DNA from: Welwitschia mirabilis
Lineage: Eukaryota; Gnetophyta; Gnetopsida; Welwitschiales
Assembly (NCBI GenBank): GCA_051453625.1
Contig: JBOZIK010000001.1
Span: forward strand, 33,410,776-33,448,863
Direction of reading: 5' to 3'
Length of the DNA: 38,088 nt
The notes below the pieces were generated by a model. It had not been told where the DNA came from. It was given only the letters and a program-made list of their open reading frames with translations, and made no database searches. Positions 1-11,564 of the stretch are shown piece by piece (positions within the stretch are counted from its first letter, which is position 1; each line of letters starts with the position of its first letter). Made by a program: the position numbers and the translations under genes.

Positions 1-591
1 TTTAAGGGCTAGATTTAATATTCTTTGGGGTTGCTTAACTAGTTTAACATTGTCCTCAAGATAGATTTTATGTTGAACTATGAAAAGAGGAATGGCATAT
101 AAGTCTTTATGTGTCCAAGCAAAGGCATTTTTCTTTGATTCTAGCAGAGAGGTCAAAGATTCTTGTTAAGAAGTGAGAAGGTCACTAATTATCAGAGGTT
201 TCATTTGATTTTTAGATAAGAATATATATTTTAGACCTTTTGGTAATTGCTTAAGCTCACAAGTGTTGAGTTGGGATGTCATCCCATCTGTCGTGGGGAC
301 GATAGGTAGAGGACGACATTTTTTAAAAAGTTTTTCTATCGAATATAGATGTTGAATTTCTTCCTCATCTTCGAGAACTCCATTATCAGATTTAAAGTAA
401 TCTAATTTAGTTGGGTCATCATATAAAGTTGGCTCATATGATATAGTTAATTTATCTTCTAAGGTTCGATGTTGTAAAAATAAAGTTGGCCTCAAATCAT
501 CTTCAATGTTGAAATTAATTCCTATGTTCTTTTTAGTAGTATCAAAAATCCTAATGGTAATTTCTTTGTTGTCAAAGTAGTATCTCATCAT
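1..591 (-). pseudogene. gypsy pol fragment: protease-RT linker and start of reverse transcriptase
   Basis: An open segment of 141 codons (591-166) ends at a TAA, and the same frame continues open to the window edge. The segment has a typical gypsy post-protease region: EITIRIFD after the protease, then CELKQLPKGLKYIFL and PLIIS just before reverse transcriptase. After the stop come FAWTHKDLYAIP and VKLVKQPQRILN, which match the conserved N-terminal lead-in of gypsy reverse transcriptase (W-x2-D-x2-GI-P followed by the KPV-QPQRRLNP-like motif). The RT catalytic core is beyond the left edge. One in-frame stop at 166-168 is visible. The segment also holds a 13-bp inverted repeat, GGGATGtCATCCC (273-285), of the same type seen in the element's LTR and leader. 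Confidence 0.75.
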
Positions 592-716
592 TCTAGATTA
601 AGTGTCAATGATACAATGAGATGTAGCATGAAAGTCTCTTCCTAAAGTAGTGGAGACCCTTCATCATGCTCTATTTTAATTATAACCACATCTATGGGAT
701 AAAAATATTTCTTAAT

Positions 717-1084
717 TTAAATGACTAGGTCCTTTATGATTTCTAATGGTTTCTTAATTGAGGTGTTAGCTAGTTCTAGAATAATAGGTATAGGTTCAAT
801 TCTACTTTCTAAACCAAGTATTTTACATATTTGGAAGGTCATAATATTAACACTTGTACCTATGTCAATCAAAGCCTTTTTAATTCTTTTATTTCCTTCT
901 AAAGTAATACTCAAAGTTGCAGCCTTAGGATTCTTGAATTTAGGACATTTCTTCATTACCAAGTTGGAGAGAGATTGGTCAAGGAAGACTTTACTTGGAA
1001 TGATATTTTTTTATTTTCTTCTCACTAAGTCCTTCCATAACTTAGAATATTTGGGGTTTTCTTGTAAGAGTTTCCAAAAGGGAA
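717..1084 (-). pseudogene. gypsy retropepsin (aspartic protease) domain, degenerate
   Basis: The frame from 962 to 717 encodes an N-terminal KKCPKFKNP segment, then KALIDIGTSVNIM, which corresponds to the retropepsin active site (A-L-[IV]-D-x-G-[AS]-S-x-N-[IVL]-M). It reads DIGTS where DLGAS is usual. ILGL and later residues of the fold follow. The frame breaks at 716, and homologous sequence continues in other frames down to 591 (a DVVII / DEGSPLL region, equivalent to the protease flap and the LGRPFL segment). Upstream (1084-963) is the gag-protease spacer, which is repeated on the other side of the gap. In the intact element this enzyme would cut the gag-pol polyprotein inside the virus-like particle; this copy cannot be active. 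Confidence 0.72.
923..1084. repeat. gag-protease junction, copy 1 flanking the gap
   Basis: This segment matches 2082-2240 in the same orientation, with roughly 88 percent identity by eye. Both copies encode the same stretch: the KKC-KFKN start of the protease region and the upstream spacer. They end at either side of the run of Ns. This could be a true tandem or nested second gypsy copy, or two divergent paralogues or haplotypes wrongly scaffolded. Confidence 0.75.
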
Positions 1085-2081
1085 NNNNNNNNNNNNNNNN
1101 NNNNNNNNNNNNNNNNNNNNNNNNNNNNNNNNNNNNNNNNNNNNNNNNNNNNNNNNNNNNNNNNNNNNNNNNNNNNNNNNNNNNNNNNNNNNNNNNNNNN
1201 NNNNNNNNNNNNNNNNNNNNNNNNNNNNNNNNNNNNNNNNNNNNNNNNNNNNNNNNNNNNNNNNNNNNNNNNNNNNNNNNNNNNNNNNNNNNNNNNNNNN
1301 NNNNNNNNNNNNNNNNNNNNNNNNNNNNNNNNNNNNNNNNNNNNNNNNNNNNNNNNNNNNNNNNNNNNNNNNNNNNNNNNNNNNNNNNNNNNNNNNNNNN
1401 NNNNNNNNNNNNNNNNNNNNNNNNNNNNNNNNNNNNNNNNNNNNNNNNNNNNNNNNNNNNNNNNNNNNNNNNNNNNNNNNNNNNNNNNNNNNNNNNNNNN
1501 NNNNNNNNNNNNNNNNNNNNNNNNNNNNNNNNNNNNNNNNNNNNNNNNNNNNNNNNNNNNNNNNNNNNNNNNNNNNNNNNNNNNNNNNNNNNNNNNNNNN
1601 NNNNNNNNNNNNNNNNNNNNNNNNNNNNNNNNNNNNNNNNNNNNNNNNNNNNNNNNNNNNNNNNNNNNNNNNNNNNNNNNNNNNNNNNNNNNNNNNNNNN
1701 NNNNNNNNNNNNNNNNNNNNNNNNNNNNNNNNNNNNNNNNNNNNNNNNNNNNNNNNNNNNNNNNNNNNNNNNNNNNNNNNNNNNNNNNNNNNNNNNNNNN
1801 NNNNNNNNNNNNNNNNNNNNNNNNNNNNNNNNNNNNNNNNNNNNNNNNNNNNNNNNNNNNNNNNNNNNNNNNNNNNNNNNNNNNNNNNNNNNNNNNNNNN
1901 NNNNNNNNNNNNNNNNNNNNNNNNNNNNNNNNNNNNNNNNNNNNNNNNNNNNNNNNNNNNNNNNNNNNNNNNNNNNNNNNNNNNNNNNNNNNNNNNNNNN
2001 NNNNNNNNNNNNNNNNNNNNNNNNNNNNNNNNNNNNNNNNNNNNNNNNNNNNNNNNNNNNNNNNNNNNNNNNNNNNNNNNN
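1085..2081. other. assembly gap (997 N)
   Basis: Run of N with no sequence. ORFs that cross it are meaningless. Confidence 1.
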
Positions 2082-2240
2082 GATTCTTAAATTTAGAACA
2101 TTTCTTCATTACTAACTTGGAAAGAGATTGAGCAAAGAAGACTTTACTTGGAATGATACATTTTTGTTTTCTTCTTACTAAGTCCTTTCATAACTTAGAA
2201 TATTTGGGATTTTCTTACAAGAGTTTCTAAAAGAAAAGGT
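2082..2240. repeat. gag-protease junction, copy 2 flanking the gap
   Basis: Direct-repeat partner of 923-1084. On the minus strand it is contiguous with the gag spacer and zinc knuckle upstream, so this copy belongs to the gag half of the element, while copy 1 belongs to the protease half. Confidence 0.75.
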
Positions 2241-2851
2241 TGATATTAACTTCTTGCATTAAGGCTTTTAAGTGTTTATTAAATGTAGGATTTGTATTTA
2301 ATCTATCAAGTCAAGGAGTTGATGGTCTCTTTTCCTTATCCTCTTTTAAATTGTGTTTAACAGAGGTTTTAGTAGATGATGTGGAAGGAAGGTTATAAGA
2401 ATTTAGGATTTCTACATAATCTTCCCCAAGTAATTTATTTTGTTTAGGAACTTAATGAGTAGATGGTATTATTTCTTTCCTACTTCTTATTACAATCTTT
2501 AAGTTTCTTCTAACTTCGTTTGGGTTGGATATTGGTCGAGAAGCAAGATACCCTTATGGTCTTTGATTAGCAAGCATTGTTTGTTGAAGCACATTCAGTA
2601 GGTTCTCAATGTTGCTATTGGTTTTTTGTGTACCTATCTCATTTTCTCAATGGATTCTCTAAGGGGATCATTAAAATTTTGTTAAGAGTGTGGTTTAAAA
2701 TTGGAACTTTTAAATCTATTCTCAAATGGTTTCCATGGAGTTGCCCACTAGGTCTTTGTTGAAACAGTGGTTGACTCTTAAAGTTAGAATTTCTTTAGTT
2801 TAAAGCACAAACATCTTCAAACATTTTTTCCTTATAAGTTGGTAATAAAAG

Positions 2852-4008
2852 ACACTCTTTAGTTGTATGGGAATCATCTTTACAAAGTTTACAACTAGAG
2901 GTTAAGGATTCATTTTTATAAACCTTTGCATCAACTATCATTTACATGTACTTCTCTAAAGTAGTAGTAAAATCTTTCATCAAATTAGTTGAATCCTCTC
3001 TCTCTTCTTCTTTATCATGTTTTACCTCTTTTAGGTCTTTCAAAATTTAGCCTACAGTATAGTTTTTCTTAGTGGATTTAGGCCAGGTTTGACTAATTTC
3101 TACTAAATTTTCTAGCACACTCCAAGCATTATCTAAACTTAAGTTCAATAAATTTCCTTCACAAGAAAAATCCACAAGTTATTTAGTTGAAGCATTCAGT
3201 ACACTATAGAAATAATCTACTATTCTTCCTTACAAAATTCGTCAATAGGGTTGGAGTGACTAGTAATTATAAAACATTCATATGCAGTTGCATAATCTTC
3301 ATGTGGTTGTTTTTGAAAGTTGGTGACTTCTTTTCTTCTCTTCCTCATAGTCATTTCACTTAAAAATCATTTAATGAAAACTTATTACACTTGACTCCAT
3401 GATTTAAGGCTTTTATGTGGGATAGTTTTGAGCCAAATTTTTACCCTACCTTTAAGAGTGACAGGAAAGATAATGATATAGGTATGATCACTAATACATT
3501 TTTTCCTATTTCCAGACATAAGTAAAAGTTGTTCTATGTCGGCTAAATGTTGAAAAGGATCTTTTTTTAGTTTCCCCAAAAAGTTTGGGTATGCGCTTAG
3601 ATTTCTTAACTCTACATCATCTTCAGAAGGTAAATCAAAAGCATTTTGAATTTTGCATTTCCTATTAGCAATTAAATCTCTAAGCATAACGTTCACATTT
3701 GAAGAAGAAATTCCTAATATGATTGGAGCATTAGAAGAAGCTGCTTGCTTTTGTTTTTGTGACGCTTTTGAAATATTCAACATTTTTGAAGAAATAATAC
3801 AATCGCCTTCTACACTATACTTTTCTTTTACAAAATTAGATTCTAAAATAATAAAAGTAGAAAAATCTTCTTCTTTAATTCTGGGAATTTATGTAACTGA
3901 ACTGTGCGTACCTGGATTTAATTCGAAGTCAATCAATCCTTCTTTGATATTTTCTTCAATCAGGTTTCGTTCTCTCTGATATTTCTTGTTTTTATCAGGA
4001 TTTACCAT
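2852..4008 (-). pseudogene. gypsy gag, degenerate, with CCHC zinc knuckle
   Basis: A plausible gag start codon is at 4008 (MVNPDKN). A 132-codon open stretch (3783-3385) contains the capsid-like Retrotrans_gag pattern: FLGKLKKDPFQHLADIEQLL, then FPVTLKGRVKIWLKTIP. This matches the conserved gag segment ending in a W-L-x3-P motif. After a stop at 3385 the homology continues with frameshifts (HEDYATAYECF, IDEFCKEE). A nucleocapsid knuckle C-KL-C-KDDS-H-TTKE-C, a perfect CX2CX4HX4C, lies at 2893-2852. Multiple stops and shifts make it non-functional. The role in an intact element is to form the particle and package RNA. Confidence 0.75.
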
Positions 4009-4436
4009 ATCCCTGCATGCTCAAACAACTAATAGAATGGAGAAATCAAAAATAGCAGATCATCATCCATCTAGTCATGGAGATGACAGGTAGGATGATG
4101 GTAGCAGTAAACAGAAAATTTGAATTTACAGAAACTCAAAACATAGAGAACGGTCATCCTGAAGTATCGTGGGGATGACCTAAAGGAAGATGGAAAATTT
4201 ATTTTACTAAAAAGAAAAATGTGAAAATACATAAATGCTGTAAATTTTTTAGATTGTTCTCCTCTCAGGTCATGAACATGATAGAATGGATGATAAAGGA
4301 ACAAAAAAGAAAATGCAAAAATCTCTACTTTAACCTAAACTAGAAAAGTACAGCATTAATTCGAAATAAATACATGAATAAAAAAAATTCAAGATACCTA
4401 CTTGATTAGTGACAATCCTCTTAGCTCCTTGCGGTC
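4009..4436 (-). other. gypsy untranslated leader with inverted repeats
   Basis: This lies between the PBS and the gag start of the minus-strand gypsy element. No coding sequence was recognised. It contains two perfect 8-bp inverted repeats: CATCATCC (4061-4068) with GGATGATG (4093-4100), and GGTCATCC (4152-4159) with GGATGACC (4173-4180). They resemble the repeats in the LTR. Confidence 0.6.
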
Positions 4437-4456
4437 TTCCCCGACAATAGTGCCTA
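4437..4456 (-). promoter_or_regulatory. primer binding site of the gypsy element
   Basis: On the minus strand the sequence TAGGCACTATTGTCGGGGA starts two bases after the LTR end. It resembles the TGGCGCC-GTTGCCGGGGA primer site, complementary to a tRNA 3' end, that is common in Athila/Tat-type gypsy elements. Several changes in the first seven bases indicate decay. Its position fixes the LTR boundary at 4459. Confidence 0.65.
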
Positions 4457-4458
4457 AA

Positions 4459-5814
4459 TGTTGTGGTGCAAATTTATGCAATCTTGAAGTTCTTTAGGTA
4501 AACCTGTAATCAAATAACTTGCAGAAAAACACATGCTAGTATAGATTGGAGTTCATCCAAATGTCGTAATACAACAAAGGCACTAAGTTTAGATTTAGAT
4601 AATTTATTTTGCCAATGTATTTTTTGTTCTTTTATCCTTAGAAAAACTGGAAGGAAATAACTTAAGTAAATGCAATGCTTAAATGGGAATGAAATGCAAG
4701 TGAATGAGAATGATATGCAATGCAATGAAAATGGAATAGAAATGGAAATGAAATAGATCCTATTTACATCTTAGTCTTTTTTTCACAAAGATCACTTATC
4801 TATAACTTATATCAAAGAAGAAGATTATTCACAAGTTCTTAATCAATATAAACTATGAGATCTACCTAAGGAAGACTTGAAATGTAATATGGAAAGAAAG
4901 AAATACAAATCTATTCTACTAAACAAGGTCAACCTTAATAAAGGTTGCCTTTAAGATTTAAATAAACCCAAGCTTGTTACTACCTAAAATAAATTTAAAT
5001 CATAAAGGAGATGCACAATAATGAGATGAAAGAAGAATTTGTATTAATCCAGTGAAATCAAAACAACATCCACTTACAACATCAGAACAACAACACCTCA
5101 ATAAAAGAGACACAGCCTTACACCAAGGAGACTCCTTTTTACAACATGGAATGGACCTCTAGTCCTTCAAGCTTCCATCACAAGTATCGAGTACAAAATA
5201 TGGAAAGGAAATGAAGGAGGAGAAGGGTATTTATAGATTTTCCAAGGAGGGAGTTGGAGACAAACACTAAAGGTAGGAAATAGAAATCCTAATGACCCAC
5301 ATGGGTCGTTTGACCCCATTTATAATAGAATTTATTGCTGTAATGTAAAAACAGTTGTCATCTCATGTATCATCCACATGATGGGGGAGATGACACCACC
5401 TTAACGGCTTGGACAGTGTGCCATGTACTGTCATTAGCCCCGTGAGTTATCTGCATGTAGTTCTGATGTTGTCATCCTGTCTGTCGTCCAGACGACTATA
5501 CAGTCGATGCCCTGTCAATTTGGCTCCATGTGCTGCTGTTGGTGCTGCAGGTTCTGACCACATCACCAGTATGATTGTCCTGTCTATGATGGGGATGATG
5601 GAAAGGACAATGCACTTCTTTTTCTCTTTTCTCAGTCTTTATATTATAAAGTCTTTTCTCCAAACATGTAGTATTAGAATAAGACTGAAAAACTGCTAAT
5701 AATGCCATCAAATCAAATCCTCATAATCATTAGTATTGCACCAAAACCTATAGGAATGTTCTACAAAAGTACTCAAAATAAACCATCAAATTCTCATAAA
5801 TTAGCATCACAACA
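4459..5814 (-). repeat. 5' LTR of the gypsy element (about 1356 bp)
   Basis: The boundaries are set by the PBS on one side and by near-matching terminal inverted repeats: TGTTGTGGTG at 4459 and CATCACAACA ending at 5814, 9 of 10 positions complementary. A TATA box (TATAAATA on the minus strand) is at 5235-5228. Inverted repeats lie upstream of it: GTCATCTC/GAGATGAC (5357-5364 and 5387-5394) and GTCGTCcaGACGAC (5483-5496). The partner 3' LTR is outside the window, so neither age nor target duplication can be judged. Confidence 0.68.
5228..5235 (-). promoter_or_regulatory. TATA box of the gypsy LTR
   Basis: The minus-strand sequence is TATAAATA in a GC-richer context. It lies about 120 bp downstream (minus sense) of the nearer inverted-repeat arm and well inside the LTR, as expected for a U3 promoter. 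Confidence 0.5.
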
Positions 5815-6959
5815 CTATGATTAGTTTTTATAGTTGGGCTTTTTATAGTGATAAGATTAGATTCATCCAATCTTAAGATATTCTCATGTCTATGAACTTC
5901 ACTTTGAAGGAAGATGTCTTAGTTTAGGTACATTTATTTAATCTCATTTTGAAGTTCCAACCTAGTTAGTATGATTTCATTGGCTCTATTTTTCATTTGT
6001 TTTGAGTTTTTCCCTGATCATCCTAATTTGTCATGACTTTTCATCATTCCATATTTTTTGAAACTTTCTGATAAATTCTGTTACCTTCATGCTAATATCT
6101 GAGCCTAACTTTCTTAGCTAATATTTTTACTTTTACAAATTTTTTTCAAGTTCCATCATCCACCTGATCATCTAGATGACATAGCAGATAAAATTGAGAT
6201 TTTTTCTGAGAGTCACCCTAGAACTGTTGTCCAGATGACGCGACTGGACAACAATGTAATAAAACTATGGGATCACTTCTTTTTCCTCATTTTTCTTCAT
6301 TTATCTATCATTTCTATTCATTCCTTTGAGATAAGATAGTCCCCCTAGTCCCTCCTAACATGTTAATATTTGTCTCTATGAGATTTACTCACCGGATTCC
6401 CTAATTTTAGTGATTTTTCAAAGATGAGATATGTTTTTCTTTTCCTTATCTTTTTCAATTTTTTCTCTCATTCTCAGCCTTTTAACACATAGTCTACACA
6501 TATATTGTTCACTTTTTTGCACTCTTCAATTAGGAACTTATGGATCTAATTTTCACCACATATTTTAAAAGATATAATCAATTGTGCACTTTCACACTTA
6601 TTTTCTTGTAACCGTAAGTCAAAACGTAGTGGTTCTTTAGGGTAAATTGATCAATTTGGTGTGTTTTACAATTCTAGAAAATTAGATTTTTCATTTGAGA
6701 ACTTTGAATTTTCACCTTATGGGGGGCCCACATAAAACACATTTTTTACACTTTTCATGTGCATTGAAATTTCCTTCACATGACTAGGAATATGGGACAT
6801 ATTAATATTTTTGAGTGGGTAGGAAATATTTTCATAATTTTCTATATTTTTTATTAATTTTTGAGACGTTTTGAGCATCCACGCAATATATTTTAGCTAT
6901 GTCCATCAAATTTTACATGACTTATTGAGTATTTTTAATTGAGTGGGCCTCATACACAT
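5815..6959. other. non-coding, retroelement-like, with palindromes
   Basis: No coding sequence was recognised on either strand. Two strong inverted repeats of the gypsy LTR type occur: the 12-bp perfect palindrome TCATCTAGATGA (6168-6179), and GTTGTCCAG (6226-6234) with CTGGACAAC (6244-6252). They suggest this stretch derives from a related LTR or untranslated region. Confidence 0.4.
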
Positions 6960-8190
6960 AGATCTAGATAGGCTGAGGTTGAAGCCAAAGCCGCTGAGTA
7001 GGAGTTGGGTCCATTAGTACCACCAAAGGTAGAGCATGCAGAGCCCATGCATCTCCTACCTCGACATGGAAGATCTCTTACTATTCAGACTACTACTATT
7101 CATGTTAAGAAATATTTTGAAGATTTCATGAGCTTCTTACAACTAGAGGTTGATCAAAGGCTTACTGATTTAGAGCTCCACTAGATTTTAAATGCACCTA
7201 GGGCATATTATGTTTTAAAAACCAGGAAATTCTACATACCATGCATATTGAGCAAAAGCTTAATTCTTGTGGACATCTTGTAGATATGACTATTGCTTCA
7301 ATTTGGGACCATAAGATCATAGTTCTCTGAAACTACATTGCAACAGTAATAGATCTAGGTGGTATTAGGATCCTTCATATATATTCCGCTACTGGGACAT
7401 AAGAGCATCATACATATGACACAGCACTAGACATACTAGAAGTTTTGACTCTAAATAGGCAGGGTGTTCTAGTGATATAGTTGACCCCTACCTATTACAT
7501 TTCGCATAGAGGACTGATTCACAACATTAGCCCATCTTTTCATAATAGTCATGCCATGATGGCTCATTTACAGCTATTGGTAACATTCCGACAGAGTGAG
7601 CAGATGAAATTTCTTATTTTATATGGAGAAGACTCAAGTCGATGGTTAAAACATGATAGTTGTAGACTCTAGGATTTCCATACCTCCTCTCAGCCATGTT
7701 TTGATAGTTTAGGATATCAGAGCTCATGAGTAAGTAGCACCTCATGCACATTCAGACTTTAGCTTCTTATTTATATTACATGGATATACAGGTACTAAGA
7801 GAGGTAAAGAGGCCTCAAGTTTAAAGAACTATAGTTGGCATTTCCTTAGAGTAGATCTAGGACCTTCTAGCATAGACCACTGAGACCATTAGGGGTTTAA
7901 TTGATAGAGGTATCTCGATGCTTATTCAGAAGATTGAGATACTTTAGTATAGGATCTAGATGGTTTAGAGATGTAGCACTGTAAGGATCAGCTAGTGAAC
8001 ATATGTTCACACATCCTATCTATTAAGTAAAGTGTGATAGTTGACCTCCCAGAGGTAGTTTGAGTATAGGGAGAGGAGAAATCATGTTTTATCTCCACAT
8101 CATTGAATCTTATTTTTCCTACAAACTCTGAGCACCCTCCTTCTTCTCCTCCTGCACCTGATCCTATTGCCCATTCTGATTTTATCATGC
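6960..8190 (+). pseudogene. degenerate long ORF, possibly Athila-type env-like ORF
   Basis: Several frames hold peptide-like stretches that would join into one protein after frameshifts: GRSLTIQTTTIHVKKYFEDF near 7070-7130, then an open 63-codon piece (7481-7672) with TYYISHRGLIHNISPSFHN and AHLQLLVTFRQSEQMKFLIL, a heptad-like stretch near 7880-7950, and a proline-rich tail (EHPPSSPPAPDP) near 8130-8160. This layout (globular domain, coiled coil, proline-rich end) recalls the extra ORF that follows pol in Athila elements. I cannot confirm it without a search. It is on the opposite strand to the gypsy element at 1-5814, so it belongs to another copy. Confidence 0.35.
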
Positions 8191-9900
8191 GACGATAAGG
8201 GAAGTAATTTATTATGTCATATTTTGTACCTTCCCCTTCATATATTTTGTACTAAAAAAACTCATGCTTTATATATACACATCTTATTTTGAGTTTCAGC
8301 ATGGTTTACATTTCTTTAGATTTCATGCATATTTATCATTTCTACACTTATCAATGAGGATTGATTATATTTTCTTTTGATTATTTTCTTTATATGTTGT
8401 ATGTTTTAGTGGAGAACTATTAATTATCAGTTATTTAATGACTATTTTTCTAAAAAATTTTATTGTAAGTTTCTATTTTTCAGAAACAATTTTTAAGCCT
8501 GTTGTCCCCATATCATCTAGACGATGACCTAGACAATAGCATGACTAGTCAACTACACAGGTAAAACATTCAATTTTCTATTTTTGATAATTCTATTTGT
8601 ATCTCTAAGATTTTTGAAATTCTTTTTGAGATAACTTTTTAATGACTTAGTTGTTTTTATTGATAGTCAAGTTGGATTGCAAGCATGGTTATCCACCTGG
8701 TTCTTTTAGGGACTGACAAGGCTAAGTTGGAGGTATTTTGAGCTCCAACTTGTATGTGTTTGATAGGGCATTTTAAGTAGTTTTACAGGATATTAGACAG
8801 GTTTATGCTGGGTTTTAATGATAATGAAGAGCTAAGACAAATAACACAAAAACATGCAATCTCCATTACATTTTTATAGCATTTGAAGGAGTTTAGAATA
8901 TTTCCTATTTGAAGTAAAATTCCTTCAAACATTAAGGCTAACATGGTACATGACAACTGTACAAAAGCCTATCATCCACCTCATTGTTTGAACAATTTTA
9001 TGAACAACAGAACACTTAAGCAAAGTAGAATGCCAAGTGAAGTCAATATGGTAGTTGATGTGGAATTCTTATGAGGTGGAATCATCTCTTGTATTATCTA
9101 GACGACCAATAGGACGACACCTAAAATAACACTTCACCAAGCTTTACCTAATTTTGGCCATTTATCTCTCATTCTCTTGCATGGTTATTAGGGTTATACT
9201 CACACCTATTTGTCTTTTCTATTTGTAGAGTGTAATTTATTAATAAGTACTGACTCTACCCTTGACTTCGTCTTGTCTTCATTTGCATCGAAATTCTCAT
9301 GACAAGAAATTGAAGGCCTGGAGATCCATTTATTATTATTACAGAAATATGTCTTTCTTGGTGTTATGTTGTGTATCCTCCACCGAGGGATGCTTCTACT
9401 TTGTAACATGGATGTTGGTTTGAATAGAGTTCAAAGAAATCTTTTTTAGGTGCATTGTATTTTCTTTCCTAAATTAACTTTGCATAGTTTTATTCTATTT
9501 GACATATCTAATAGCTTAGGTTGGTCTCGATCTGGTGATAGTATTTCTTAATTAATCTAGGTTATATAGGATTGATCTCTATGATAGGTTGATTTGGTAA
9601 TAGGATAGGACTTGCACTTAGTTTAGATTGCATTTTATTTGCATAAGTGTGTTTACATTATTATTTTCTGCATTGCATTTTATTTCTACTTTAAGAATAC
9701 AAGTGTTTCATTTTCTTGAAATTAATTCTCCTTTTTACCACCTGAGCCTTCAATGAGAATATGACATTTGGGTCACTTCCATCTATATTAGTGTGTTGTG
9801 TTTTGAAAAATCCATATTTTTTTATTAATTACAGGATCTTCTTAAGAGCATAAAATTGGCACAAATACACACCACAACACACTAATCAAGAAAGGTAATG
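8191..9900. other. non-coding, probable LTR or untranslated retroelement DNA
   Basis: No ORF was recognised. An interrupted palindrome TCATC-n5-GATGA is at 8513-8527, and related TCTAGACGAC/GGACGAC pieces are near 9097-9117. Near 9846-9882 the plus strand reads like the end of a gypsy LTR (a GCATAAAATTGGCAC pattern ending in CACCACAACA). This resembles the end of the 4459-5814 LTR read on its own strand, but without a PBS after it. Confidence 0.35.
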
Positions 9901-11279
9901 GCATTAGTCAAATTAAGCAAAACAATTTAAGAAAAAAATAGAATATGGTTTTAAGCCAATGCAAAGTGGTTCGGGTTATAAGGTCTAAGAAATTTTTAAT
10001 AGAAACCTGAAATGACTAAAATTTTATAAAATTTAACCTAGGAAATTAACCTAAACATTTTAAATTTTTTTAAAAAATTTTAAAAGAAATAAAATTAAAT
10101 AGAATTTAGAAATTTACTAAGATTTACAAAAATTAAAAAAAAAGGAAAAACACAAAATAAATCATTGATTTTAGTTTAGCTTTAATTCATGATCTTGGAT
10201 TCATTTGTAGCTAAAGAAAATTCATTAGACCTACAACATGAAAATATTAGATATGAAAATGAATTTTAAATGCTATATTAGAAAAGCAAACTCAACAATT
10301 TAGACTAATTTAGGTTTTACTAGAAATAGACCTTTACCTACCACTAGAAGGAAAAGAAAATAACACTCAAAAAGAAAAGTGAAAGGACTAGTTTGGGTAT
10401 TACTAAAATTGGACTAGTACCTATCACTAGAAAAATAAAAACTAATCAAAAAACTACAAGAAGAAAATTATGCACTCTTGAAAAAATTACTATGTTTATA
10501 TATCCCTAGTAATGACATTAAAATCTAATTATATCTTTGTAGTGATTCATTTTTATTTGGGTTTACACTCAGAATCATTCTTCCATAGGGATATATGTGG
10601 TAATTTATCAAGATAAACATAATTATTCTATCTTAGAAATAAATTCAAAAAAAAATAAAATTAGAAGTTTAAGAAGAGGATGATCTTCAATTAATGACAC
10701 AAGGGAATAAAAATACTCTAAGGATTTAATCAATTTGCTTAAATCTCCACCTTTACTCAAACAATTTCTATATCCTAAAACATACTGACAATCATCAAGT
10801 CATTAAGGCTCAGCATGGAGGCATAATCTCATTCACTACATGAGTGTTGATGAGTTATCCAATCCTCTTGATACTTCATTGTCTTTTATAAGCATGGAAA
10901 GTATGAACCAAAGTGCATAAGATTCATTAAATAATAGGAACCACAAACTCACAAAAGCAACCCAAATAACTCATATAGTTTGAAAGATCTTGATAATTAA
11001 ATAAGCTTTACCTAAAGATTGTTAATATCTATTTTTATGCATTAATAATGAAATAATGAAATCTAGTAAAGAACTACTTCTACCTAAATGTTGCTAATTC
11101 CAGATGAAATGTGCAAAAATAATGAAAGGATTTAAAATAATTCTTTTATTAAACTTAAACAAATATACATTACATCAAATAGAAAAAGAAATGAAGGAGA
11201 AGAGCTCCTCAATTAGCCTTGGATCATTCTACCCCAAGAAAGATGATCAGAGCATCATGACATTCTATTATTCAAATCT
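9901..11279. other. AT-rich DNA, nothing recognised
   Basis: A- and T-rich sequence without convincing coding potential. ORFs of this size here are expected by chance. Confidence 0.5.
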
Positions 11280-11564
11280 NNNNNNNNNNNNNNNNNNNNN
11301 NNNNNNNNNNNNNNNNNNNNNNNNNNNNNNNNNNNNNNNNNNNNNNNNNNNNNNNNNNNNNNNNNNNNNNNNNNNNNNNNNNNNNNNNNNNNNNNNNNNN
11401 NNNNNNNNNNNNNNNNNNNNNNNNNNNNNNNNNNNNNNNNNNNNNNNNNNNNNNNNNNNNNNNNNNNNNNNNNNNNNNNNNNNNNNNNNNNNNNNNNNNN
11501 NNNNNNNNNNNNNNNNNNNNNNNNNNNNNNNNNNNNNNNNNNNNNNNNNNNNNNNNNNNNNNNN
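11280..11564. other. assembly gap (285 N)
   Basis: Run of N with no sequence. Confidence 1.

Larger units (their letters stand above)
1..5814 (-). mobile_element. Ty3/gypsy (Athila/Tat-like) LTR retrotransposon, 5' portion, degenerate, cut by the left window edge
   Basis: Reading on the minus strand from 5814 downwards there is an LTR, a primer binding site, gag with a zinc knuckle, a retropepsin, and the beginning of reverse transcriptase. This is the gypsy order as far as it can be followed. The spacer before the protease resembles the long spacer of Athila/Tat elements (a peptide pattern like ENPKYSKL-KDLVRRK), and the PBS matches the TGGCGCC-type site common in those clades. All reading frames carry stops or frameshifts, so the copy is dead. 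The rest of pol and the 3' LTR lie outside the window. A 997-bp gap with a duplicated flank sits in the gag-protease junction, so the internal structure there is uncertain. Clade assignment is inference. Confidence 0.8.

Noticed and set aside
721-2115. 464-codon ORF on the plus strand and 355-codon ORF on the minus strand
   Set aside because: Both run through the 997-N gap, so most of their length is unknown sequence. The plus-strand one is also antisense to the gypsy protease.
5496-5711. 71-codon minus-strand ORF with HHPHH and cysteines
   Set aside because: It is inside the gypsy LTR. The histidines come from GATGATGG repeats and there is no recognisable protein.
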